DNA of 64,000 nt, from assembly GCF_008704205.1 (NCBI RefSeq), contig NZ_VXLC01000014.1, positions 186,001 to 250,000 on the forward strand, read 5' to 3'. The position numbers were made by a program, and so were the translations under genes. Source of the stretch: Nocardia colli (GTDB lineage: Bacteria > Actinomycetota > Actinomycetes > Mycobacteriales > Mycobacteriaceae). The notes beneath the pieces are model-generated. The model was not told where the DNA came from, made no database searches, and saw only the letters and a program-made list of their open reading frames with translations. Positions 17,770-27,171 of this stretch are shown piece by piece (within the stretch, counting starts at the first letter, position 1; each line of letters begins with the position of its first letter).

Positions 17770-18939
17770 TTATGCGGTGGTGCTGGTCGCTTCGGTGGGT
17801 GTGGCGGTAATGGCGTGCGGCACTGCACGTTTCCGGACGAGAACGGTGGCCGCCGCGACGGCGAGCAAGACCAGCGCGGCCGCGATGACCGCGTCCTGCA
17901 TGGTGCCGAGGGTGGCGACGACGCCGAAGCCGAGGGTGGCGACGGCCGCGCAGAGGTAGGCGACGGCGGCGTAGCGCGAGGCCACTCGCGCGTGCCGGTC
18001 GGGTGGGGTCGCGGCGCTGACGATGCGCAGCCCGGTGCGGTAGGCGATGCCCTGTCCGCAGCCCGCGACCACCGCGCCCGTGAGCAGCACCGCGAGACTG
18101 GGCGCGGCCGCCACGGTCGCGGCCAGCGCGACGCCGGCGATGATGGTCAGCTGGCCGATGAGCGGTTCGGCGGGCAACCGGCCCGGCGGCACCGCGCGCT
18201 GAACGATCCACGCGCTCACCAGATACAGCGTGACCGGCAGCGCCAGCAGCGGCAGGCTGGTCGTGTCGAGCAGTTCCGCGCCGTAACTCGGCAGCAGCGC
18301 GACCACCAGACCGGCGGATACCCACGCGGCAATTCCGTTGAGGTATCCCGCGATTCGCGGCTCGGTGGACGGCAGTGCCGGCCGGTGCGGGCCGGCTGTG
18401 GCGTGTTCGCGCGGACTCCGATCGAGCAGCACGGCGAACGCCACGACGCCGAGCAGCGCCGCATGTCCGAGGTAAACCGTCACGCCGGGCGCGGGCAGAT
18501 ACTGCGCGACCCAGGCCGCCGCGATCGTGCCGAGCGCCGACCCGAGCACGGTCGCGGTGGCCATCGCGGTCCGGCCCCCTTCGCCGGACCGTTCCAGGAT
18601 CAGCCCGGCCAGCGAGCCGGTGACCAGCCCGACCGACAGTCCCGCCAGCACCCGCGCGACGCACGCGGGCCCGGCCGAATCGGCGAGGCTCATCGCGAGG
18701 TCGGCGCCGACGCCGCAGGCACTGCCCAGCCCGATCCGCCACCACCAGGCCGCGCGTGACGGCGGCGTGCCGATGAACGAGAGCGTGGGCGTCAGCGCGA
18801 ACAGGTACGCGGCGAAGATGACGGTGATGAGCAGCGGCGCGAGGTCCCAGGCATGGCGGTAGTACGGCATCATGCCGGTCGCCAGATTGGGCTGGGCCAT
18901 GATCAGCACGAGCAATACGCCGGGAGCAGCTGCGCGCAT
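17770..18939 (-). CDS. Major facilitator superfamily transporter
   Basis: A 389-residue membrane protein with about twelve hydrophobic segments, of the drug-efflux-like MFS group. ATG 18939 is preceded by GGAGGG at good spacing; the frame remains open 13 codons further upstream, but that part covers an operator site. Helix 4-5 holds a ARVLAGLSVGLVTGSLAG stretch typical of the family. It is divergent from a TetR gene with two palindromic sites in the shared promoter region, the classic setting of a ligand-inducible exporter. Confidence 0.85.
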   Translation of the reverse strand: MRAAAPGVLLVLIMAQPNLATGMMPYYRHAWDLAPLLITVIFAAYLFALTPTLSFIGTPPSRAAWWWRIGLGSACGVGADLAMSLADSAGPACVARVLAGLSVGLVTGSLAGLILERSGEGGRTAMATATVLGSALGTIAAAWVAQYLPAPGVTVYLGHAALLGVVAFAVLLDRSPREHATAGPHRPALPSTEPRIAGYLNGIAAWVSAGLVVALLPSYGAELLDTTSLPLLALPVTLYLVSAWIVQRAVPPGRLPAEPLIGQLTIIAGVALAATVAAAPSLAVLLTGAVVAGCGQGIAYRTGLRIVSAATPPDRHARVASRYAAVAYLCAAVATLGFGVVATLGTMQDAVIAAALVLLAVAAATVLVRKRAVPHAITATPTEATSTTA

Positions 18940-18952
18940 CCACCCTCCAAGT

Positions 18953-19000
18953 GAGGAGATCTTCTCGATTGCTAGCATAGCGAACTGAGAAGATCTTCTC
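18953..19000. promoter_or_regulatory. Two TetR-type operators in the MFS/TetR divergent promoter
   Basis: A perfect 14-bp palindrome GAGAAGATCTTCTC (18987-19000) and a one-mismatch copy GAGGAGATCTTCTC (18953-18966), centred 34 bp apart. They bracket a possible minus-strand -10 box (TATGCT, 18979-18974) for the MFS gene. Confidence 0.7.
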
Positions 19001-19071
19001 TACTCGAGCGTGTCGATCCGGATCGGCGGTGTCGCCGCGCGGCCGGCGGGCAGGATGGAGGAGTGCAACCG

Positions 19072-19653
19072 GTGAACACCCGCAGCGATGCCCAGCGCAG
19101 CCGGACCGTGCTGGTCGACGCGGTCGGCAGCCTGCTGGCCGAGGGGCGGATCGGCTTCTCGATTCCCGAACTGGCCGGCGCGGCCGGCGTCGGGGTGGCC
19201 ACCGCGTACCGGCACTTCCCGACACCGCAGGACGCGATGCAGGCGTTCCACCGCAGGGCGATCGAGCAACTGCTGGAGGCGTTCACCGCGCTCGATCCGA
19301 CCCCGGACGCGGTCGAGCGGTTCCACCGGTTCTGCCGGACCTGGGTCGCGCAGGCGCGGCAGTGGGGACCCGCGGTGCGCCACATCCGCAGCCACAAGGG
19401 CTTCATCGAGCGGCTCGCCGCGGGCGATCCCTCGATCACCGCGATGCACGACATCCTCGCCGACGTGCTGGATGCCCTTGTCCAGCAAGGCAAGACGACG
19501 CTCGACGATCGAACCTTCGCGGTCCTGCTGTGGATCACCATCTTCGACGAACGCGTCGTCTACGACCTCGGCGCACACCAGGCCTGGTCCGCCGACCAAG
19601 TCACCGCCCGCCTCACCCGCGCCGCCGCCGGCGCCCTCGGCATCCAGGTCTGA
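19072..19653 (+). CDS. TetR-family regulator of the adjacent MFS gene
   Basis: A repressor of about 193 residues. The N-terminal helix-turn-helix is clear (RTVLVDAVGSLLAEGRIGFS, then IPELAGAAGVGVATAYRHFP). I prefer GTG 19072 because GGAGGAG at 19057-19063 is then well spaced; GTG 19063 would overlap that ribosome site. The C-terminal domain resembles the SCO4850-like TetR_C group seen in Streptomyces. Its divergent arrangement with the MFS transporter and the paired GAGAAGATCTTCTC sites suggest it represses both genes. Confidence 0.86.
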   Translation: MNTRSDAQRSRTVLVDAVGSLLAEGRIGFSIPELAGAAGVGVATAYRHFPTPQDAMQAFHRRAIEQLLEAFTALDPTPDAVERFHRFCRTWVAQARQWGPAVRHIRSHKGFIERLAAGDPSITAMHDILADVLDALVQQGKTTLDDRTFAVLLWITIFDERVVYDLGAHQAWSADQVTARLTRAAAGALGIQV

Positions 19654-19658
19654 CTTCC

Positions 19659-19728
19659 CGCACCACTCCTGATTTCCCGCACCGAAAATCGCATGCAAAT
19701 TTCGGTGCGGGAAATCAGAAGTGGTGCG
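19659..19728. terminator. Very long hairpin between TetR and JetC
   Basis: Arms 19659-19687 and 19700-19728 pair over 29 positions with a single mismatch and a 12-nt loop; the inner 17 bp (GATTTCCCGCACCGAAA) are perfect. It exactly fills the space between the two convergent stop codons (19653 and 19731) and should terminate transcription in both directions. Confidence 0.75.
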
Positions 19729-19730
19729 TG

Positions 19731-22700
19731 TCAGCTGACGGGGGTGAGTTCTATGGCGCCTTCGATGGTGGTGGGGGTGCGGCGGCGGTTGGGGGAGCCG
19801 AGGGCGGCGGTGAGGTCGGTGCCGTCGTGTTCGGCGAGGAGGTCGCCGCTGTCCCAGACCAGAAGGGTTGCGCTGACGGTGTTTTCGGCGGCGGCGTGGG
19901 CGAGGTCGTAGTGTGCGCAGCCGGGGACGTGGGGGTAGGTGATCCAGAGGTCGTAGCCGGTCATGAACAGGTCGAGGTCGAATTGGACGCTGAGGCCGAG
20001 CAATTCGCTGCGGCCGTTGTCGTCGACGCCGGCGAACGCCTCGTCCAGCGCGAGCAGACGCGGCGCCTGCGGGTCGGCCGAGTCGAGCATGACGTGCGCG
20101 GCGGCGAACAGCGGCAGGTGCAGCGAGACCGACTGCTCGCCGCCGGAGAGCGCGCTGTGCCGGGCCACGGTGAGCTTGTCCTCGCTGCCGTCGGCGGAGA
20201 TCAGGGTGAACGAGAACACCCGCCAGGTGCGGTAATCCAGGGTGGCGGCCAGGATCTCCGGGTAGGAGCGCTCCGGGTGCGCCGCCCGGGCCGCGCGGAT
20301 CTCGGACGCGAAATGCGCACGGATGGTGGCGAGTTCGTCCGCGCCCAGGACCGAGGCGTCGCGGTCGAGCAGCTTGCACATGGCCCGCGCCGGATCGGAC
20401 AGCGTGTCGGCCAGCACCCAGTGCACGCCGATGGTGTTGCCCGAGGACATCCGGCGCTGCTTCATCTCCGCGCCCATCCTGGCGATGAGATCGCGGGCGT
20501 CGCTGGTGCGTTCGTAGATCTGCTGGGCCAGCCCGGTGAGCAGCGCGTCCTCCAGGATGCGCCGCTCGGCGTCGGTGAGCAGCAGCTCCTGATCCTTGCG
20601 CGCGCCGTCGATGCGGGCCGCGAAGTCGGCGAGGGCGGACATGCCGTCGTCGTCCTGCACCTGCACCACGGTCAGCCCGTCGGCGGCATCCCACTGCAAC
20701 CGGTAGTCGCGACCGGATCCGGACAGCGCCGCGTCGAACTCCTGCAGCGCCGCCGTCACCGCGCTGCGCGTGGTCTTGCGCGTCGCCTCGCTGGCTCGCA
20801 CCGAAGAGGTTGCGGCGGTGAGGCTTTCGAAGAGTTCGGCGACCTCGTCCGGCAGCACCTGCGGCTCGGCCTCGGGGCCCGCCTGGGAGATCCGGTAGAG
20901 CAGCTGCTCCGGCGTCGACCAGGCGGCCTCGCTGCTCGGCCAACGACCCTCGGACGTCGCGCCGAGCAGCCGGAGCAGGTCCGGGCGGGCGTACGGGGCA
21001 AGGGCTTTCACGTCGGCGAGCACCTCGGTCAGTGCGGTGCCGAGTGATTCGTGCGCGGTCCGGTAGGCGGCCTCGGCGTCGCCGATCGCCTCGATGGCCT
21101 CGTTGGCGGCCTTGCGCGCGGCCTTCTGCTCGGCCTTGGTCGCCTCGATCTTCGCGCGCGCCTTCTCCAGTTCCTGATCGATGTCGGCGGCGCCCGCACC
21201 CAATGCCTCGCGCAGGGTTTCGAGCTTGCGCAACTGCTCCTGGTAGCCGGACTTGGCCGCCTCGGCCTCCTCGGCGAACGCCTCGGCCAGGTCCTTGGCC
21301 TCGTCGTGCCGGTCGGAGCCCTCGCGTTCGCGCTCGCGTTCCCGCTCGTGTTCGGTACGCAGCCGCAGCAGGCCGGTGCCGGTGTTCTCGAAGTGCCGGA
21401 TGGCGGCGGCCAGCGCGTCGAGTTCGCGCGGCTCGCGCGGGGTCCGGTGCTTGGTCGCGGCCGCGCGCAGTTTCTTCTCGACCGCGGTGGTGTCGGCGAC
21501 GGCCTGGTCGAGGTCGCGCTCGGCCTGGGTGGCGGCCTCGGACCGCGAGCGCATCATGCCCGCCGTCTCGGAGACCGCGCGCAACGCGGTGGTGACCGCG
21601 GTGGCGCGCGGCAAGGCCTTGGCGGCGGCCGAGATTCGCGCCAGCTCGGCGGTGGCGTCGGCCTCCTGATCCGTGGCCCCGCGCTGTGCTTCGGTCGCCG
21701 CCTCGAGTGCGGCGGCGAGTTCGGTCAGCCGGAGCTCGCGGCGACGAGCACGGGCGGTGGCGCCGATGAACTCGGCGTCGGTCTTGTGGTGCCTGCCGAC
21801 CTGCACGCCCTGCCGGAAGCCGCCCGCGGCGCTGACCGCGAGACCGCCGGCCGGGTCGCCCTTGCCCTCGTGCAGGGCGATGGAGGCGAGCACGTCGGCG
21901 ACGGCCTGCCGCGGCACCGTCAGTTCGGCCGAATCCTCCTCGACGACAAGCACGTCGGCGAGGGTGCGGCCCTTCGGCCGCTCTTTCTCCGGCAGCGGCA
22001 CCAAGAACTGGTCCGACTCGTACTTCGCGGGCGGCTCGGCGCAGATCCAGCCGTCGAGCAGATCGGCCGCGTGCAGCGCGGCCTCGATCCCGGCGGCCGC
22101 CTCCGGCTTGACGTCGTCGGCGAAGCGGACCAGCCGCCACAGCGGAGCGCCGGGCCGCTCGTCGGCTGCGCGCACGCGCGCGGCGAAAGCCGGTGGCGCG
22201 TCGTCGCTTTGCGCGGCGACCCGGTCGCGTTCGGCGGTCAGCTCGGCGATCTGCTCGCCCGCCGTCGCCGCGCGCCCGCGCGCCTCCTGCCGGTCGTTGC
22301 GGATCTCGTCGATCAACGACTCGGTGCGCTCGGCCAGCACCTCGGCGACCGTCGCCTCCTCCGAACCCGCCTGCGCGAGCGCGGTATCCAGGTCTTCGAA
22401 CAGTCCGTTGCCGAGCGGGGAGTAGACCTCGCGGTGCTCGTCCCACCAGCTGCGCAGCGCACTGCTCGCCTCGGTGCGGGCCAGTACGACCGCGGCTTCG
22501 GCGTGCGCGACCTCGGCGGCGGCCGCCTCGCTCAGTTCCCGTGCGCGTTCGGCGAGGCGTTCGGCGCGGGTGCGTTCGGCGGCCGCGGTCTCCATGAGCC
22601 CCATGGCCTGCCGGACCGCGCGCACGTCGGCGTCGCGTTCCTCGGCATGCGCGCGCACCGTCGCGGTGAGCTGTTCGGCGCGTGCGTTCTCCGAAAGCGC

Positions 22701-23915
22701 GGTCCAGTCGATCCCGGCTTCCTCCGCGGCGGAACGCAATTCGTCCTCGCCCCGGGCGAGCGCCGCGGCGGCCGTGCGGACCGCCGTGCGCGCGCGTTCG
22801 GCCTCCTGCGCCCGCTGATCGAGGGTCTGGCGGGCCTTCAGCGCCTTGTCGCCGTGCACACCCGCCGAGGTCTCCAGGCGGCGCACCGCGTCCGCCAGGT
22901 CGTCGAGCTGCTGCTTGCCCTCGTAGGCGCTGGAGCGCTGGAGGTTCTCCCGGTCGCCGAGCGCCTGCTCGTAGGCGCGGTCGGCGTCCTCGGCGCGCGC
23001 CTCGGCGGCGGCGCGTTCACCCTCGCGGCGCTCGCGCAGCGCGGTCGCGGCGAACAGCGCGGTGCTCGCGTGGGTGACCGCGTCGAGCCGGGTGCGCAGC
23101 TGGTCGACGTCCGTCTTGGCCTGCACCGCAAGGTATTTCCGGTAAACATCGACGAAGGTGCGGGTGGCGCTGTCAGCGTGCACCAGCCCCTCCAGGGTGC
23201 GGCCGACCTCCTCCATATCGCTGAACGAGCGGGCCGCGTCCAGGATCAGCTGCTCGTCGAGCGGGCGCAGGCCGTCGGTGAGCGCCTGCGAAAGTCCGCG
23301 CGGGTCCAGGTTTTTCGCCAGCTGCGGGCGGCGCAGCGTGAGGATCAGGTTGATCAGCTGGTCGTAGCGCTGGGTGCCGAGCCCGAACATCCTGGCGTCG
23401 ATGGCGTTCCGGTATTCCACCGGACGATCGACGATCGCGTCGGTGCCGATCTGCTCGGCCAGCTGCTTGCGGGTGAACGGCCGGTCGTCCGGCCCGATCA
23501 GGGAGAAGTCGATGCCGACCCGCCCATCGGCGACGAAGTACCAGCGGGTCACCTTGTCCGAGGAGCGGGTGGCGCGCATGCCGATGCCGACGGTCACCGC
23601 CTCCGCGTCGTCCCAGTCGCCGCGGGCGAACTCCATCCAGACATAGGAGTAGGCCGATTCCTGCTTGCGGTACAACAGGTTCGACTTCATCGTGCGCTCT
23701 TCACCGGCGAACGGGTTGAGCCGGCGCGGCTCGATCCGCCCGTCCAGCACGAACGGGAACAGCACCTCGAGGGCCTTGGTCTTGCCGGATCCGTTGGGGC
23801 CGCGCAGCACCAATCTGCCGTCGGCGAAGCAGAATTCCTGGTCGCGGTAGTCCCACAGGTTGACGATTCCGGCGCGGGTCGGGATGAACCGCACTCCGCC
23901 GTGAATGAGCGACAT
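19731..23915 (-). CDS. jetC: JetC-like SMC/MukB-type ATPase (TIGR02680-like)
   Basis: A 1394-residue SMC-like ATPase, the motor of type II/III Wadjet condensins, which extrude DNA loops and, with a partner nuclease, remove plasmids. IPTRAGIVNLWDYRDQEFCF and the Walker A GPNGSGKT (residues 39-46) followed by KALEVLFPFVLDG match TIGR02680. The middle is a long coiled coil rich in Ala, Glu and Arg (about 290-1000) with a hinge-like part around residues 590-740. The C-terminal ABC signature LSGGEQSVSLHLPL (near 1254) and Walker B RLLALDEAFAG (near 1290) complete the ATPase. It follows jetB after four bases. Long open frames on the opposite strand are GC-driven shadows. Confidence 0.88.
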   Translation of the reverse strand: MSLIHGGVRFIPTRAGIVNLWDYRDQEFCFADGRLVLRGPNGSGKTKALEVLFPFVLDGRIEPRRLNPFAGEERTMKSNLLYRKQESAYSYVWMEFARGDWDDAEAVTVGIGMRATRSSDKVTRWYFVADGRVGIDFSLIGPDDRPFTRKQLAEQIGTDAIVDRPVEYRNAIDARMFGLGTQRYDQLINLILTLRRPQLAKNLDPRGLSQALTDGLRPLDEQLILDAARSFSDMEEVGRTLEGLVHADSATRTFVDVYRKYLAVQAKTDVDQLRTRLDAVTHASTALFAATALRERREGERAAAEARAEDADRAYEQALGDRENLQRSSAYEGKQQLDDLADAVRRLETSAGVHGDKALKARQTLDQRAQEAERARTAVRTAAAALARGEDELRSAAEEAGIDWTALSENARAEQLTATVRAHAEERDADVRAVRQAMGLMETAAAERTRAERLAERARELSEAAAAEVAHAEAAVVLARTEASSALRSWWDEHREVYSPLGNGLFEDLDTALAQAGSEEATVAEVLAERTESLIDEIRNDRQEARGRAATAGEQIAELTAERDRVAAQSDDAPPAFAARVRAADERPGAPLWRLVRFADDVKPEAAAGIEAALHAADLLDGWICAEPPAKYESDQFLVPLPEKERPKGRTLADVLVVEEDSAELTVPRQAVADVLASIALHEGKGDPAGGLAVSAAGGFRQGVQVGRHHKTDAEFIGATARARRRELRLTELAAALEAATEAQRGATDQEADATAELARISAAAKALPRATAVTTALRAVSETAGMMRSRSEAATQAERDLDQAVADTTAVEKKLRAAATKHRTPREPRELDALAAAIRHFENTGTGLLRLRTEHEREREREREGSDRHDEAKDLAEAFAEEAEAAKSGYQEQLRKLETLREALGAGAADIDQELEKARAKIEATKAEQKAARKAANEAIEAIGDAEAAYRTAHESLGTALTEVLADVKALAPYARPDLLRLLGATSEGRWPSSEAAWSTPEQLLYRISQAGPEAEPQVLPDEVAELFESLTAATSSVRASEATRKTTRSAVTAALQEFDAALSGSGRDYRLQWDAADGLTVVQVQDDDGMSALADFAARIDGARKDQELLLTDAERRILEDALLTGLAQQIYERTSDARDLIARMGAEMKQRRMSSGNTIGVHWVLADTLSDPARAMCKLLDRDASVLGADELATIRAHFASEIRAARAAHPERSYPEILAATLDYRTWRVFSFTLISADGSEDKLTVARHSALSGGEQSVSLHLPLFAAAHVMLDSADPQAPRLLALDEAFAGVDDNGRSELLGLSVQFDLDLFMTGYDLWITYPHVPGCAHYDLAHAAAENTVSATLLVWDSGDLLAEHDGTDLTAALGSPNRRRTPTTIEGAIELTPVS

Positions 23916-23919
23916 CGCC

Positions 23920-25332
23920 TCAGTTCCCTTCCGTGCCAGTGCTATAGGTATCGGCCGCGGTGACGAACAATTCCTCAGTGCGCTTGGTCCGGACCGTGAC
24001 GACGGCGCCGCGATAGCGGGCGAGTGCGGGCAGGATCAGCAGCCCGTTGTCCACCGTCTGCACCAGGCGCAGTCGCTCCAGCAGGGCCACCACCTCGGTG
24101 GTCAGGCCGGGCACATCGGCCTGCCACTGGGCGGCGAAGGTCGCGCCGTAGCGATCGGCGAGGGCCTGCACGGTCTCGCGCACCCAGGCCGATTCGATCA
24201 GCGGGTAGGTCAGCTCGACCGGCTCCTCGGCCTCGGCGTCGAACGTCGAATCCGGTTGTGTCCCAATGTCGTCGAGTGCCCGCAGATCGGCCAGCGGCGC
24301 GAAGACGGTCGATTCCGGGATCGCGCCGTCCAGTTGCGCCGCGAGCGCTTCGCCCGCGTCCGGCGCACCGGTGCGCCATTCGAGCGGATTGTCGATGTCG
24401 AGCACCCGGTCGGCGATCTCACCGGCCAGCAGCAGCCCGACCTGTGCCAAAGTCCCCGTGCTCGGGAATCGGATATCGGAGAGCCGCCCGGAAGTGTCGA
24501 TCAGCGCGACCCCCTCGGCCCGCCGTTCGGCCTTGAGCCCGGTGAACATCTCCACATCGGCGACGATCCGATCCTGACCCAGCACCGGTCGTTCCGCCGG
24601 CTCGAGGTCGTCGAGATACACCACCGGCCGCTCGACCAGCGTCCGGCGCACCCGGCGCGCGAGATCGGCCGCGGTCGGCGCGTGCGTGGAACCGCTTGCG
24701 CCCGCGGCCTCTTCGGTGAGCAGCCCGCGCACGCTGTGCAGATGTTGCAGCGCCCGCGGCGGCCGGAACAGCGCGAACACCACCGGCCGGTCGATGTCGT
24801 AGAGCGCCTCGCCCGCCTCCGGATCGCTGGCCCAGCCGCCCGCGTCGCCGTCGGCCAGGGTGAGCGCGCCGCGATGGGTCAGCCAGCCGACCGCGTCGAC
24901 GAAGGCGTCCCGATCCGCCGCGCGATCGGTGGACAGCTCCAGGCCCTCGACCCGGCCGGCGTAGGCGGCGACCTGATCGGCCAACTCGGACAGGGTGATC
25001 TGGTCACCGGCCCGGCCGAGCGCGGCGATGGACAGCGCGAGGTAGGCGTAGCGGCGGCGATCGAAGAGCCGGTCGGCGGGCGTGCGCGCGGGCTTGCCCG
25101 CGTCCAGCCGATCGATGATGGGGAACACCCGCGCGGTGGTCTCGGTGACCTCCAGCCGGTAGCCGAACAGTTCGGCCAGGTCCTCGCGCAGCTCGGTGGC
25201 CCATCGGCGGATCAGCGGCAGCGCGATCCGATCGGGGTAGGTCCTGGTCACCAGGTGATTGGCCAGGATGACCCGCGCGGCGCGCTGATAGTTGTCCAGC
25301 GCAAGCGAATCGATCTTGCGTCCGTGCATCAT
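23920..25332 (-). CDS. jetB: JetB-like kleisin-associated subunit (TIGR02678-like)
   Basis: A 470-residue protein of the family that acts as the MukE/winged-helix subunit of Wadjet condensins. The N-terminal YQRAARVILANHLVTRTYPD and GYRLEVTETTARVFPI match the TIGR02678 pattern, as does RRYAYLALSIAALGRAGDQ. ATG 25332 overlaps the jetA stop by four bases (ATGA), and jetC starts four bases after its stop. It would bind JetA and the DNA-loading ring of JetC. No annotation other than a Wadjet/MksE-like component fits. Confidence 0.83.
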   Translation of the reverse strand: MMHGRKIDSLALDNYQRAARVILANHLVTRTYPDRIALPLIRRWATELREDLAELFGYRLEVTETTARVFPIIDRLDAGKPARTPADRLFDRRRYAYLALSIAALGRAGDQITLSELADQVAAYAGRVEGLELSTDRAADRDAFVDAVGWLTHRGALTLADGDAGGWASDPEAGEALYDIDRPVVFALFRPPRALQHLHSVRGLLTEEAAGASGSTHAPTAADLARRVRRTLVERPVVYLDDLEPAERPVLGQDRIVADVEMFTGLKAERRAEGVALIDTSGRLSDIRFPSTGTLAQVGLLLAGEIADRVLDIDNPLEWRTGAPDAGEALAAQLDGAIPESTVFAPLADLRALDDIGTQPDSTFDAEAEEPVELTYPLIESAWVRETVQALADRYGATFAAQWQADVPGLTTEVVALLERLRLVQTVDNGLLILPALARYRGAVVTVRTKRTEELFVTAADTYSTGTEGN

Positions 25333-27053
25333 GCGCGCCCCCCGTTGCCGCGCGGCCGGGTCCTGGTGGTCTGGCGCACCTCTAGCCTGCGGTTGTTCAG
25401 GTGCAGCAGCCCGTGCGCGGTCTGCACCACGGTAGACCCGTCGTGCTCGGACACGGTGAGGGTGACGCCGCTGTCGGAACCGGTGGTCCCGGCGACCCGC
25501 CCGCTCACCGGCACCCACGCGGTGGACGCGGCGTCGAGCAGCCGCAGCAGCACTTCGGTCTCCCGTTCGTCGAGCACCCGGTCGTGCACGTCGGCGGCGG
25601 CCAGCGACTTGGCCGCGTCGGCACGGGCGCGTTGCGCGTCCAGCTGCACCTCGCGCAACCGTCGAATGCCCGCGTCGTTGCGATGGATTCGCGCGGGCGC
25701 ACCGGCCGAGGGCGGGCGTCCGGTCTCGGCCAGCGTGCGCGAGATCTCCAACGGCGGTGCCTCCCACCAGGATCGCTGCGCCGGGATCAGGTCCGCGTCC
25801 GGGTGCTCCATCGCGAGGTGGCGGGGCCGGCCGAGGCCGAACACCGCGTCGTAGAGCGCGTGCGCGCTGTCCGCGGTCGGCGCGGCGGTGAACCAGCCGG
25901 CCAGATGCCGCAGCGCGGACTCCCGGCTCACCCCGCCGCGCCGGGTCTCGGTGACCCGGCGCAGCAGCGAGAGCACGGCGGCGATGGCGCTCATGGTCGC
26001 CTCGCGCAGCCGTTCCGCCTCGGTGGTGCCGGCGTGCTCGCCGGTGCCGGACGGGACGAACCAGGTGCGCAAGCCGTCCCAGCGCGCGTGCCAATCCGCT
26101 TGCCGCTCGGCGAAACTCAGCAGTACCCGCTCGTCGCACCCGGCGGCGCGTTCGATCAGCTCGTCCACGCCCGTCTCCTCGATCTCGCCGATCGCGCCGG
26201 CCAGCCGCGGCACGAACCGGGCCAGGTCGAGGCTGAACTCGCGCATGTGCGCGAGCAGCGCGTCCTTGTGCGCCAGGAACGATTCGGGGGTGATCTCGGT
26301 GGTCCGCACCAGATCGCCGAGGGATAGGTAGAAGTGCGCGGCGCGCGCGGCCATGTCGGTCAGTGCCGCGTCGAGGCGGCGCAGCGTGCGGTAGACCCGC
26401 TCGGCGTCGCCGTCGCGATTGGCCGTGGCGAGGGTGTGCAGATCGGCCAGCAACTCCGGCAGCACCAGCCGCGACAGCGAGGCCTCGTCGAGCCGCGCGT
26501 TGAGCACGCCCGCGACCGCCCGGTAGGCCTGGAATCCGGCCTGGGAGAACTGGTAGACGAAGTGCCGGTTGCGATATTCGGCCAGCGTGGCCGCGCGCGT
26601 TCCGTCGTAACTGCGTTCCAGCACGCCCCATTGGTGGAGTTGATCGAGTAGCGGGCCGATTTCGGCGGCGGTGAGCCGGGGCGCGTTCGGGCGGGCGCCG
26701 CGCTCGCTGGACCAGGCCTGCGCGCTCGCGGGACCGTCGTCGACCGCCGATTTATCTACAGACTGACTGGTCTCCTTGTCCTCGGTATGTTGCTGGGCCT
26801 CAACGTCAGGCGCGGGTTCCGGCTCGGCGACGTCGAGCAGGTCGGGGGTGCGCAGGCTGTGTCCGTTGCGCTCGATCCACTCCGCCACATCGTCGGCGTG
26901 CAGCAACACCACGTAGGCGGCCCGCGCGCTGTCGAAGGCGCGCAGCACCCACAGATAGTCGGCCCGGCGCTCGGCGGTGGCGAAGGAGAACAGCCGCAGC
27001 CGGTCGTCCCACAGGACGGAGGCGCTCGCGGCGGCGTCGACGGAGTCGGTCAC
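25329..27053 (-). CDS. jetA: JetA-like kleisin subunit (TIGR02677-like)
   Basis: A 574-residue protein starting at GTG 27053. The N-terminus DDRLRLFSFATAERRADYLWVLRAFDSAR fits the TIGR02677 opening (winged helix of a MukF/MksF-type kleisin). A low-complexity acidic insert covers about residues 75-125, followed by LLDQLHQWGVLERSYDGTRAATLAEYRNRHFVYQFS, typical of the family. The C-terminal domain contains beta-rich DSGVTLTVSEHDG. It is the first gene of the jetA-jetB-jetC operon; the expected fourth gene, jetD, is not found on either side. Confidence 0.83.
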   Translation of the reverse strand: MTDSVDAAASASVLWDDRLRLFSFATAERRADYLWVLRAFDSARAAYVVLLHADDVAEWIERNGHSLRTPDLLDVAEPEPAPDVEAQQHTEDKETSQSVDKSAVDDGPASAQAWSSERGARPNAPRLTAAEIGPLLDQLHQWGVLERSYDGTRAATLAEYRNRHFVYQFSQAGFQAYRAVAGVLNARLDEASLSRLVLPELLADLHTLATANRDGDAERVYRTLRRLDAALTDMAARAAHFYLSLGDLVRTTEITPESFLAHKDALLAHMREFSLDLARFVPRLAGAIGEIEETGVDELIERAAGCDERVLLSFAERQADWHARWDGLRTWFVPSGTGEHAGTTEAERLREATMSAIAAVLSLLRRVTETRRGGVSRESALRHLAGWFTAAPTADSAHALYDAVFGLGRPRHLAMEHPDADLIPAQRSWWEAPPLEISRTLAETGRPPSAGAPARIHRNDAGIRRLREVQLDAQRARADAAKSLAAADVHDRVLDERETEVLLRLLDAASTAWVPVSGRVAGTTGSDSGVTLTVSEHDGSTVVQTAHGLLHLNNRRLEVRQTTRTRPRGNGGRA

Positions 27054-27171
27054 CGGGAACAGGGTAGTAGCGGGCCGGTCGCCGACGACGCGTACATACC
27101 CGGTTCGGCGTGCGCGTGTCCTGTTTGCCGGATGTTCGCCGACGAATTCGGCTGTGCGGGACCGCTACCGG

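Noticed and set aside
21051..23963. Open frame of almost 1000 codons antisense to jetC
   Set aside because: The sense frame has all SMC motifs and the antisense product has low-complexity Gly/Arg/Leu composition without motifs.
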